The notes under the pieces were generated by a model, which did not search any database, was not told where the DNA came from, and saw nothing but the letters and a program-made list of their open reading frames with translations. Both the position numbers and the translations under genes were made by a program. A stretch of DNA of 64,000 bases from Gallaecimonas pentaromativorans (GTDB lineage: Bacteria > Pseudomonadota > Gammaproteobacteria > Enterobacterales > Gallaecimonadaceae), in the NCBI RefSeq assembly GCF_003751625.1, contig NZ_RJUL01000011.1:1-64000 (forward strand). The letters are read 5' to 3'. Each line of letters opens with the position of its first letter. The first letter of the stretch is position 1. This document shows positions 23,458 to 31,807 of the stretch, piece by piece.

Positions 23458-24333
23458 ATGTTTGCAGGATTTGAAAAGAAACGGCTGGCAGTCAACGGCG
23501 TTGAAATTGCCTTTCGCATCGGCGGCAGCGGCCCGGCGCTGCTGCTGCTCCACGGCCACCCCCAGACTTCCGCCATCTGGCACAAGGTCGCGCCCACCCT
23601 GGCCCGGCATTTCACGGTGGTGGCGGCCGACCTTCGCGGCTACGGCGACAGCGCCAAGCCCGAGGACGACCCACTGCACCTTAACTATTCCAAGCGGGAA
23701 ATGGCCAACGACATGGCCGAGCTGATGGCCGCCCTTGGCTTTGCCCACTTTAAGGTGCTGGCCCACGACCGCGGCGCGCGGGTGGCGCACCGGCTGGCGG
23801 TAGACCACGCCGCGCGGGTCGAGAAAATGGTGCTGCTGGATATCGCCCCAACCCTCGCCATGTACCGGGGCACCAGCGAAGCCTTTGCCCGGGCCTACTG
23901 GCACTGGTTCTTTTTGATTCGCCCCCAACCGCTGCCGGAGATGCTGATTGAGGCCAAACCGGCCCAGTATCTGCAGTCGGTGATGGGTGCCCGCAGCGCC
24001 GGCATGGCGCCGTTTAGCCCCGAGGCCCTGGCCGAATACGAGCGCTGCCTGGCGCTGCCCGGCACAGCCAGAGGCATTTGTGGCGACTATCGCGCCAGCG
24101 CCGGCATTGATTTAGTGCACGACCAGGCCGACATTGACGCCGGGGTGAAACTGGCTTGCCCCACTTTGGTGTTGTGGGGCGCAGAGGGCGCCATAGAGCA
24201 ATGCTTTGACGCCCTTGGCGAGTGGCAGAAGGTGGCGCTGGATGTAGACGGCAAGGCGCTTGCCTGCGGCCACTACATCGCCGAGGAAGCGCCCGAGTTG
24301 TTGCTGGCCGAAGCCTTGGGCTTTTTGCGCTAG
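23458..24333 (+). CDS. Alpha/beta hydrolase, haloacetate (fluoroacetate) dehalogenase-like
   Basis: 291 residues. The nucleophile is an Asp, D104 in HDRGARVAHR, with R105 and R108; H149-W150 (YWHWFF), Y211 (GDYRAS) and the general base H272 (CGHYIAEE) follow. This set and its spacing match the Asp/Arg/Arg/His/Trp/Tyr/His constellation of fluoroacetate dehalogenases. The start MFAGFE also resembles the MFPGF-type starts of the family. No clear ribosome site is seen; an upstream ATG at 23428 is possible. The stop overlaps the convergent 886-residue gene at a shared CTAG. Confidence 0.8.
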   Translation: MFAGFEKKRLAVNGVEIAFRIGGSGPALLLLHGHPQTSAIWHKVAPTLARHFTVVAADLRGYGDSAKPEDDPLHLNYSKREMANDMAELMAALGFAHFKVLAHDRGARVAHRLAVDHAARVEKMVLLDIAPTLAMYRGTSEAFARAYWHWFFLIRPQPLPEMLIEAKPAQYLQSVMGARSAGMAPFSPEALAEYERCLALPGTARGICGDYRASAGIDLVHDQADIDAGVKLACPTLVLWGAEGAIEQCFDALGEWQKVALDVDGKALACGHYIAEEAPELLLAEALGFLR

Positions 24334-26990
24334 GCCAGTACCCGCACTTCGGCATCAACGCCGCTGCCCAGGGTAATGACGGGCACCAACAGCGGCTGCT
24401 CGCTGCCGATAAGCCGGGCCAGAATAAGTTGCAGGTCCAGCATCGAGTTGGTCAGGGACTCGGTGGCCAGCAGGCCCATCAGCACGTTTTGGCACTCAAG
24501 CCAGCCCTTGACGGCTTGCTGGATATCCCGGTTCAGGGCGTCCAGGGCCGCCAGCAGCTCCTCGGGCTGGCCTTTGAGGGTCGCCACCGCCGTTTTTAAC
24601 TGGGCCAGGTAGCCCGGCAGGGCTGCCAACTGGTCAAGGTGCTTGATGGCGCCGCGAATGCGCCTGGCCTTGTTGGCCTCCCACCGGTATTTATCAGATG
24701 TGAACTGGTTCAAGACTCCATCCACCTGGGCGTCAAAGGTGCGCAGCACGGTCAGGGCGTCGCTCTGGCTGTTGCCCACCGTCATCTTCATCAGCTTGGC
24801 TAAATCCGGCTTTTGGGTGACTCGCTCCAGCACCACCTTGGCGCCGGTTGCCAACCATTGCTGGGCGCTGGCGTTTAGTAGGGTGTGCAGCTGCTGGGGG
24901 CTGAGCTGGGTGGTGCATTGTACCGCCGAGCGCTTGCTGCCGGTGGGCAGCACCACCTGGCTGTACCACTGGTAGGCACTTTGGTAGGCGCTGGCTGCCA
25001 GCAGCGGCGGTTGGGTGGTGGTCAGCGGCGCCAGCAGTTGTTTGAATTCCTTCTGGCTCATGCCCTTGTCGTCCACAAAGCTAAAACTCAGCCCCAGTTG
25101 CGGCAAGGTGCCGTCACTCAAGGCGCGGGCCAGATCGTAGCTGCACAGGAAGCCGGCGCTGCGCGACTCGCCCCAGAAGCTGGAGCTGTCGGTTTGGGCG
25201 ACCTCGCTGGTGGCCAGTAGCAAATCGCCATTGGCCGCCACCTTGACGGTGCTGATGTCGTTAAAGGCGCGCTGTTGACTGAGTTCAAAGCCAAACAGCT
25301 GGCAGGTTACCCCCAGTTTGCGGCTGTGCTGGTGGCGGGCAATCAGCCAGCCTTGTGGGGTGCTGATAAGCCCCTGCTGGTTGGCGGCGGCAAGCTCGTC
25401 AAGGTCCAGCCCCTGGCCGGCCAGCAGCTTGCGATAAAGGGCGCTGCCCGCCGGCGAGCCGGCATCGAGCAGGGTAAAGGCCAGCATCGCTTCTTGCTCT
25501 TGGTCCTCGCCGGCTTCGGCCAAAAAGGCGATACCCACCTTCATGCGGGCGCTTTGGCCCAGGGCGTCGCTCACCTTCTTGCGAAGGGCTTGGTAATCGT
25601 TAAGCCAGTGATACACCCCCTGCACCAGTGGCGTCGTGGCGTTATTGACGCCGCCGGCCAGGGCCGCCAGCGCGTCTTTGGAGCGGGCTAGCTGCTGCTG
25701 GGCTTCGTCGATGGCAGCGCCGCCCTTGCTGCTGGCCCATTGGTTGATGGCCTCGGTCAGTTTGCCGTAGAGCTGGTCGATACCGCCGCTGAGGCTGTCT
25801 TGCAGCTGGGTGGTGAGGTTTGCCGGCAGCTTCAAACTGGCGCCGAGCTTGGCGGCCAGGCTCTGGGCCAGGGTGTTGGCGTCTTGTTGGTAGGGGGCCA
25901 GTTGCGCATCCATCAGGGCGCTGACCTTATCGTTCAACAGGGTTTTCACCGGGCCCAGGTTCTCGCTCTGGCCGGTCAGGTACTGGCTGATGGCGCTGAC
26001 GGTGGCCTGAAGGTTGTCACCGGCGGCCGAAGTGAGCTCATCCCCCAGCCATTGGCGCAGCTTGTCGCCGGGCTTTTTCCATTCCTCCAGCACGGCGCCA
26101 AGGCTGGTGGCCTGGCTGTCCAGTGGCGCCAGCAGTTGGTCTGTCCACTTTGCCAAACCGTCGATGGCGATGTCGGCCCCCAAGGAGAGGCTGTGTTGCT
26201 GGCTGTTCTTGTGCTGGCGATAAAGGCTTAAGGCCAGCTGCGCCGGTTGCCCCTTGACCCCTTTTATAACCAGCCGGAACTGGCCGTCAAACTGGCCGGT
26301 AAAGCCGATGGCGCCGCTCAGGCTCACCCCGGCCGACACCGTGCTGCCCAGCTGATAACTCTTGCCGGCCTGCACCTTAAAATGCACCCCAAGGCGGTGG
26401 CTGCGCAGCAGGCTAAGCCCCTCAAGGCGTGGGCCGGCGCCGGGCAGCGCCAGGGCGGCGGCCAGGGCCTTGGCATCCAACAGCTTAAAGGGCTGGGCGC
26501 CCTGGCTGCTCACCAACGCCCACAAATCGCTTTGCTCAGGCGCCGAGCAGGCCACCTGATAATCCACCTTGAGGCTGCCGTCGATGCCGCCACCGAGCGC
26601 CCCGGCGTTGCCCTCGGCGTTGACGGCGAGGCTCGCCTGGAGCTGGCTTATCACCAGGCGCCGGTCGGCACTGGTGGAAAAATGCGGGTAGTCGGCGGCT
26701 TCGTCTGCCTGCACCACATCCAGCAGGGCCTGGGCGCCGGCGTCAAAGCCAAGGGCGCTGCCGCCGGGGCTGGCCTTGGCCAACGGGTACCCAAAATCCT
26801 GGTTAACCTCCCCCAATGGCGAGCAAAGGGCCACCAAGAAATCGGTGTTGATGCCTTTGGCGGCCAGCTTGTCTTTAACGGAGGAGGGCAGGCCCTTGGC
26901 CAGCAGGGCGCGCAGGCTGTCGCTGTTAAGGTCGGGGCCCAGCTCGGCGAGTAGCTCATCGAGCTGGTTAAAGGCGGCAAAGATGGACAT
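24330..26990 (-). CDS. Large cytoplasmic-type protein of unknown function
   Basis: 886 residues, no signal peptide or membrane helix. Residues about 1-330 include beta-rich stretches (SLKVDYQVACSA, SAGVSLSGAIGFTGQFDGQFRLVIKG). A long helix-rich middle (about 290-500) is dominated by Ala, Gln and Leu, and a mixed C-terminal part follows. I recognise no catalytic motif. The frame is intact and base usage matches the neighbours. It is a single gene between the hydrolase and MDR genes. A structural or self-assembling role is conceivable but unsupported. Confidence 0.75.
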   Translation of the reverse strand: MSIFAAFNQLDELLAELGPDLNSDSLRALLAKGLPSSVKDKLAAKGINTDFLVALCSPLGEVNQDFGYPLAKASPGGSALGFDAGAQALLDVVQADEAADYPHFSTSADRRLVISQLQASLAVNAEGNAGALGGGIDGSLKVDYQVACSAPEQSDLWALVSSQGAQPFKLLDAKALAAALALPGAGPRLEGLSLLRSHRLGVHFKVQAGKSYQLGSTVSAGVSLSGAIGFTGQFDGQFRLVIKGVKGQPAQLALSLYRQHKNSQQHSLSLGADIAIDGLAKWTDQLLAPLDSQATSLGAVLEEWKKPGDKLRQWLGDELTSAAGDNLQATVSAISQYLTGQSENLGPVKTLLNDKVSALMDAQLAPYQQDANTLAQSLAAKLGASLKLPANLTTQLQDSLSGGIDQLYGKLTEAINQWASSKGGAAIDEAQQQLARSKDALAALAGGVNNATTPLVQGVYHWLNDYQALRKKVSDALGQSARMKVGIAFLAEAGEDQEQEAMLAFTLLDAGSPAGSALYRKLLAGQGLDLDELAAANQQGLISTPQGWLIARHQHSRKLGVTCQLFGFELSQQRAFNDISTVKVAANGDLLLATSEVAQTDSSSFWGESRSAGFLCSYDLARALSDGTLPQLGLSFSFVDDKGMSQKEFKQLLAPLTTTQPPLLAASAYQSAYQWYSQVVLPTGSKRSAVQCTTQLSPQQLHTLLNASAQQWLATGAKVVLERVTQKPDLAKLMKMTVGNSQSDALTVLRTFDAQVDGVLNQFTSDKYRWEANKARRIRGAIKHLDQLAALPGYLAQLKTAVATLKGQPEELLAALDALNRDIQQAVKGWLECQNVLMGLLATESLTNSMLDLQLILARLIGSEQPLLVPVITLGSGVDAEVRVLA

Positions 26991-27055
26991 TCGAACTCCT
27001 TTTCCTGGTGAGGTTGGCCGCCTTATTGGTAGTTCACCTTTAGCGAATGTACAAG

Positions 27056-28072
27056 TCAGCCTGTAAAGCCGGCCAGGACCAGCTTGCCGATGGTGGCGTT
27101 GCTTTCGATAAGGGCGTGGGCCTTTTTAAGGTTTGCGGCACTGATGGTACCCAAAACCTCAGCCAGGGTGGTCTTCAACTGGTCTTTATCCACCATGGCG
27201 GCCACCTGGGTCAGTAGCTGGTGCTGCCGTTCTATGTCGTCGGTTACAAACATGGGGCGGGTAAACATCAGTTCCCAGTGCAGCGACAGGCTTTTGCGCT
27301 TGAGCTTGCGCACATCAATCAGCTCGGGGTCGTCAATGAGCGCCAGCTTACCCTGGGGTTTGAGGGCTTCGATGATGGCGTCGAAGTGATGGTCGGTCTG
27401 GTTAAGGCTCACCACAAAATCCACCTGCTCAAAACCGGCTGCTTGCAGGGCTTGGTCCAGGGGCTGGCGGTGGTCGATAACGGCGTCGGCCCCCAGCGAC
27501 AACACCCACTCTTGGCTTTGCGGCCGCGAGGCGGTGCCAATCACGGTGAGCCCGGTAAGGGTCTTGGCCAGCTGCACCAAAATCGAGCCCACGCCGCCGG
27601 CAGCGCCTACCACCAGCAGGGTTTTACCTTGAGTGTCGCGCTTATCTAGCTCCAGGCGGTCAAACAGCAGCTCCCAGGCGGTAATGGCGGTCAGGGGCAT
27701 GGCTGCCGCTTCGCCGTCGCTAAGGCGTTGGGGGGCGAGGGCGGCAATGCGCTCGTCCACCAGCTGAAACTCGGCATTGGAGCCGGGGCGGGTGATGTCG
27801 CCTGCGTACCAGACCCGGTCGCCGACTTTAAAGCGGGTGACCTGGCTTCCGATGGCATCGACCACGCCCACGGCGTCAAAACCGAGGATGCGCGGCTCGC
27901 CGGGCGCTGGCTGCGCGCCGGCGCGCACTTTTACGTCCACCGGGTTAACCGACACGGCGCTGACGGCCACCCGAATATCGTGGGGGCCGGGGGCGGGCAT
28001 TGGCAGCTCCATCTCTTGCAGGGCGTTGGCATCGCTGATGGGCAGGCTTTGGGTAAAGGCAATGGCTTTCAT
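27056..28072 (-). CDS. Zinc-type alcohol dehydrogenase-like/quinone oxidoreductase (MDR family)
   Basis: 338 residues. An N-terminal GroES-like domain (VAVSAVSVNPVDVKVRAG) precedes a Rossmann domain with VVGAAGGVGSILVQLAKTL. The catalytic-zinc ligands of true alcohol dehydrogenases are not seen (no GHE motif), so it is probably an NADPH-dependent enone or quinone reductase. AGGAAACC precedes the ATG. It is divergent from a LysR gene with a 103-bp gap, its probable regulator. Confidence 0.87.
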   Translation of the reverse strand: MKAIAFTQSLPISDANALQEMELPMPAPGPHDIRVAVSAVSVNPVDVKVRAGAQPAPGEPRILGFDAVGVVDAIGSQVTRFKVGDRVWYAGDITRPGSNAEFQLVDERIAALAPQRLSDGEAAAMPLTAITAWELLFDRLELDKRDTQGKTLLVVGAAGGVGSILVQLAKTLTGLTVIGTASRPQSQEWVLSLGADAVIDHRQPLDQALQAAGFEQVDFVVSLNQTDHHFDAIIEALKPQGKLALIDDPELIDVRKLKRKSLSLHWELMFTRPMFVTDDIERQHQLLTQVAAMVDKDQLKTTLAEVLGTISAANLKKAHALIESNATIGKLVLAGFTG

Positions 28073-28175
28073 GGGGCAGGTTTCCTGTGGCGGTAAGTGG
28101 CTCCAGCATGCCTAAGGGGGTTTTCTTAAAAAAGCGGGTAAACTCGGTAACAGTTTCGCCTGGAATTTGAAAATC

Positions 28176-29063
28176 ATGGTGCGATTGGACGATTTGCAAG
28201 TGCTGGTACTGGCCGCCGAACAAGGCAGCTTGTCGGCGGCAGCCCGGGAGCTGGACATCACCCCGGCGGTGGCCAGCGCCGCCGTCAAACGGCTGGAAGA
28301 TGCCCTTGGCCTGCGGCTGTTAGTGCGCTCCACCCGCAGCCTGCGGCCCACCCCGGAGGGCTCCCATTATCTGGTGCATGCCAAGGCGGCCCTGGCGGCC
28401 TTGCAGCAAGGCCAGCAAGAGCTGAGCCGCGGCCGCCAACAGGTAGCGGGAGAATTAACCCTGTCCATGCCCTCCGATCTGGGCCGCAACCTGCTGCTGG
28501 GCTGGCTCGATGCCTTTATGGCCCACCACCCGGCCCTTAAGCTGCGGCTCAGGGTCAGCGACCGCATCAGCGACTTGTTTCGCCAACCGGTGGACGTGGC
28601 GCTGCGTTACGGGGTGCCGGAAGACTCCAGCCTGGTGGCGCTGCCCTTGGATACCAGCAATAAGCGCCTGCTGGTGGCCTCGCCGGCCTACCTTGCCCGC
28701 CATGGCGCCCCCCAGAGCCCGGCCGAGCTCAAAGATCACAACTGCCTGCGCTTTGTGCTGGGAGACAGGGTGTACGAGCAATGGCTGTTTGGCAGCGACA
28801 AGGTCAAGGTCAGCGGCAACAGGGTCAGTGACGATGCCGATTGTGTGCGCCGCTGGGCCATCAGCGGCCAGGGCATCGCCTATAAATCGGCCCTGGATGT
28901 CAGCGCCGACATCGCCGCCGGCCGCCTCAAGCCTTTGCTGGAAGGCTGGCCCACCGAGCCTACCCCCCTTTACCTGGTATGCCCGCACCGGCTCTCCATC
29001 ACCCCGGCGGTGGTGGCCCTGAAGGACTTTTTGAGCCAGCAGATCAAGCAGTACCGGCCCTAA
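28176..29063 (+). CDS. LysR-family transcriptional regulator
   Basis: 295 residues. The HTH lies at about 1-60 (VLAAEQGSLSAAARELDIT, SAAVKRLEDALGLRLLVRST), then a co-inducer domain. ATG 28176 is chosen over TTG 28167, which lies too close to the only GGAA. It is divergent from the MDR oxidoreductase, the expected target. Confidence 0.88.
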   Translation: MVRLDDLQVLVLAAEQGSLSAAARELDITPAVASAAVKRLEDALGLRLLVRSTRSLRPTPEGSHYLVHAKAALAALQQGQQELSRGRQQVAGELTLSMPSDLGRNLLLGWLDAFMAHHPALKLRLRVSDRISDLFRQPVDVALRYGVPEDSSLVALPLDTSNKRLLVASPAYLARHGAPQSPAELKDHNCLRFVLGDRVYEQWLFGSDKVKVSGNRVSDDADCVRRWAISGQGIAYKSALDVSADIAAGRLKPLLEGWPTEPTPLYLVCPHRLSITPAVVALKDFLSQQIKQYRP

Positions 29064-29087
29064 AAAAGCCCCGCATCAGCGGGGTTT
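29064..29087 (+). terminator. Terminator after the LysR gene
   Basis: Stem aaaagccccgc, loop ATCA, gcggggtttt. It is almost identical to the terminator after the second LysR gene at 31767. On the minus strand it also lies just past the convergent SnoaL-like gene. Confidence 0.85.
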
Positions 29088-29091
29088 TGCA

Positions 29092-29622
29092 CTACTTCAC
29101 CACCCCCATCTGGGTCAGCAGGGTGAGGTTGTCCTCGATATGCCAGTTCTCTTTGATCACGCCATCCGCCACCCGGTAGATATCGGTAGCAATAAAATCA
29201 ATGGCTTGGCCTTCACCCTGCACCCCGTTGAACTGGCCGGTGAAATGGCCGGTAAAGTGCAGGTGCGCCACCACCCGGTCTGCCACGACCAGCATCTGCT
29301 CGACGGTGCAGTCAAGGTCTGGCACTGCTTGGCGAAACCCTTGCGAGGCGGCCAGGGGCCCGGCTATGCCCTGCGGCCGGTGTGGGGGCAGGGTGCGGTC
29401 CATAAAATCAGGAGCCAGGGCTTTAAGGGCCAGGGTTTTGTCGCCGGTGGCCCAGAAGGTGTCGTAGCGGCGGGCCGCCAGCACTGCCGCGTCTGCCACC
29501 GCCTTGGGCAGGCTGCTGTCCACCATCAGCTGCTGTGGCTTGACCAGCTCCTCGGCAGCCAGGGCTGGAGTGGCCAGAGCCCAGGCGGCAAGCGATGCCA
29601 GCGCCAGGGCTTTACCGGCCAT
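29092..29622 (-). CDS. Exported SnoaL-like/ester cyclase family protein
   Basis: 176 residues with a signal peptide (cleavage near ATPALAA, residue 23). The NTF2-like fold is suggested by LKALAPDFMDRTLP, the GFRQAVPDLDCTVEQMLV stretch and ATDIYRVADGVIKENWHI. SnoaL-like proteins are small cyclases, isomerases or binding domains; export is unusual but seen. Its start overlaps the end of the OYE gene by 11 bp, so they are co-translated. Confidence 0.78.
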   Translation of the reverse strand: MAGKALALASLAAWALATPALAAEELVKPQQLMVDSSLPKAVADAAVLAARRYDTFWATGDKTLALKALAPDFMDRTLPPHRPQGIAGPLAASQGFRQAVPDLDCTVEQMLVVADRVVAHLHFTGHFTGQFNGVQGEGQAIDFIATDIYRVADGVIKENWHIEDNLTLLTQMGVVK

Positions 29623-30742
29623 GATCGGCGCCCTCGGGGTTACCGCTAGCCAAGGCCGGGTAATCGGTGTAACCCCTGGCGTCGCCGCCAAACAGCGTGC
29701 TGGGGTCTGTTACCTCGGCCAGGGGCTGGCCTTGCTGGAGCCGGGCTGGCAAGTCGGGGTTAGCGATGAACTTGCGGCCAAAGGCCACCAGATCCACCAA
29801 GCCGCTTTCTATCAAGGCGGCGCCAGACTCGGCGCTGTAGTTACCGGCCACGATCACCGGGCCACTGAAGGCGGCGCGAAAGGCGTGGCGAAAATCGTCA
29901 GAGACGGTGGGAGCGTCGTCCCAGTCGGCTTCTGCCAGGTGCAGGTAGGCGATGCCCAGCTTATCGCAGGCGTGGCCCAGGGCCAGGATGGCGTCGATAG
30001 CCTCTGGGTCGTCCATGCCCCTTTGGGTGATAAAGGGCGCCAGGCGGATGGCGGTGCGCTCCGGGCCTATGGCATCGCTGATGGCTTCAACTACCTCCCG
30101 GGCAAAGCGGATACGGTTTTCCAGGGGGCCGCCGTATTGGTCCTGGCGGTGGTTGGAGGTGCGCCGCAGGAACTGGTCCACCAGATAGCCGTTGCCGCCG
30201 TGTACCTCGACGCCGTCAAAGCCGGCCTCGATGGCATTCAAAGCGGCCTGGCGGTAATCGGCCACCACCTGCGCCACCTCATCGGTGCCAAGGGCCCGAG
30301 GCTCGGGACAGTCCAGCATCCGGCCTTCGCCATCTTTCCCCACTATCCACACCTGGGATTGTGGCGCGATAGCCGAGGGTGCCACCGGCTTGCCGTCCGG
30401 GTGCAGCGAGCCGTGGGACATCCGCCCCACATGCCACAGCTGCAAGAAGATGCGGCCACCGGCCTCATGCACGGCGCGGGTAACCAACTGCCAACCGGCA
30501 ATTTGCGCCTGGCTGTAAATGCCGGGGGTAAAGGAATAGCCCTTACCCTGGGGCGAGATTTGCGAGGCTTCGGTCACTATCAGCCCGGCAGAAGCCCGCT
30601 GGGCATAGTATTGGGCCATCAGAGCGGTGGGAATGTCCCCTGGTTGGGCCGAGCGGGCACGGGTCATGGGGGCCATGACAATACGGCTGGGCAGGTGCAG
30701 CGCCCCTTTGTCGAGCGGTGTAAACAGCGTGGATAGGCTCAT
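29612..30742 (-). CDS. nemA: Old yellow enzyme, N-ethylmaleimide/alkene reductase
   Basis: 376 residues. TIM-barrel FMN enzyme: LPSRIVMAPMTRARS, IFLQLWHVGRMSH, EVHGGNGYLVDQFLR and NPDLPARL are family signatures. EVHGGNGYL carries the usual NxxH-equivalent substrate region of the class as HxxN. It reduces activated alkenes and nitro compounds with NADPH. It is divergent from a LysR gene with a 99-bp gap, its probable regulator. Confidence 0.92.
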   Translation of the reverse strand: MSLSTLFTPLDKGALHLPSRIVMAPMTRARSAQPGDIPTALMAQYYAQRASAGLIVTEASQISPQGKGYSFTPGIYSQAQIAGWQLVTRAVHEAGGRIFLQLWHVGRMSHGSLHPDGKPVAPSAIAPQSQVWIVGKDGEGRMLDCPEPRALGTDEVAQVVADYRQAALNAIEAGFDGVEVHGGNGYLVDQFLRRTSNHRQDQYGGPLENRIRFAREVVEAISDAIGPERTAIRLAPFITQRGMDDPEAIDAILALGHACDKLGIAYLHLAEADWDDAPTVSDDFRHAFRAAFSGPVIVAGNYSAESGAALIESGLVDLVAFGRKFIANPDLPARLQQGQPLAEVTDPSTLFGGDARGYTDYPALASGNPEGADHGR

Positions 30743-30841
30743 GATGGGCTCCAAAAATGTTGTTGCCCACAGGCTAAGTTCTGTTGCTGGCCTGAACAAT
30801 TGGCGCCAATATGAAATCAATCTTCAGAAAAACTAAAGAAT

Positions 30842-31768
30842 ATGGACAAGCTTGGCGATATGGACCTCTTCGTGAGGGTGGTAAAAAACAAGGGCTTGGC
30901 CGCAGCAGGCCGGGAAGTGGGCTTGTCCCCTGCCAGCATGAGTGCCCGCATCAAAGGCCTGGAAGACCGCTACGGGGTGCGGCTGCTGATCCGCTCCACC
31001 CGCCGTATTACCCTCACCGACGAGGGGCGGCGCTTTTTTGAAGACTGTGTGCGGGTGCTAGACGCCATCGACGAAACCGAGTCGCGGCTGGTGAGCGCCA
31101 GTCAGGCCCTGAGCGGCCAGCTGCGGGTGACCACCACCGCCGACCTTGGCCAGCAGCATATTGCGCCGCTGCTGGACCGCTTTCAGCAGCGCCACCCTGG
31201 GGTCAGCGTTTATCTGCACCTGGGGGATGGCTTGGTCAACATCATCGAAGACGGCTTTGATCTCGGTGTCCGCTATGGCCTGCCGGGCGACAGCCGTCTT
31301 ATCAGCCGCCGCCTGGCCCGCAGCCGCCGGGTGTTGTGCGCGGCCCCTACCTACCTGGCAACACAGGGCACTCCCCGCCATCCTGACGACCTTCGCCAGC
31401 ATCGTTGCCTGGTGATGGTGCGTAGCGCCGAGCCCCTGGCCACCTGGCACTTCAACAGCCCTGGCGGCCCGGTGTCGGTGCCCATCACCCCGGCACGCCT
31501 GGCCAGCGACGGCGCCCTGGTGCGGCGCTGGGCCTTGGAAGGGGCCGGCATTGCCATGAAATCCTACTGGGACGTGGCCGCCGACCTCGCCGCCGGCCGC
31601 CTGGTAACGGTGCTGGACGACTGCGCCCTGGATTTTGAGAAAAAGGGCGTGGACGGCGGCGCCGATATCCAGTTGCTATACCCCAGCCGCGACTACCTGC
31701 CGCAGCGCAGCCGCCGCTTTATGGACGAGCTGGTGCACTATTTCGACGCCCTGCAAAAAGGCCAATAA
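30842..31768 (+). CDS. LysR-family transcriptional regulator
   Basis: 308 residues. HTH at about 5-65 (RVVKNKGLAAAGREVGLSP, ARIKGLEDRYGVRLLIRST) and a full co-inducer domain. A weak ribosome site precedes ATG 30842; ATG 30860 (MDLFVRV) is an alternative. It is divergent from the OYE gene, which it probably controls in response to electrophiles. Confidence 0.87.
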   Translation: MDKLGDMDLFVRVVKNKGLAAAGREVGLSPASMSARIKGLEDRYGVRLLIRSTRRITLTDEGRRFFEDCVRVLDAIDETESRLVSASQALSGQLRVTTTADLGQQHIAPLLDRFQQRHPGVSVYLHLGDGLVNIIEDGFDLGVRYGLPGDSRLISRRLARSRRVLCAAPTYLATQGTPRHPDDLRQHRCLVMVRSAEPLATWHFNSPGGPVSVPITPARLASDGALVRRWALEGAGIAMKSYWDVAADLAAGRLVTVLDDCALDFEKKGVDGGADIQLLYPSRDYLPQRSRRFMDELVHYFDALQKGQ

Positions 31769-31795
31769 AAAGCCCCGCATCAGCGGGGCTTTTTG
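31767..31795. terminator. Bidirectional terminator between LysR and the TonB receptor
   Basis: Stem aaaaagccccgc, loop ATCA, gcggggcttttt. T-rich on both strands, serving the convergent LysR and receptor genes. Confidence 0.9.
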
Positions 31796-31807
31796 AGGGC
31801 TGACTTC

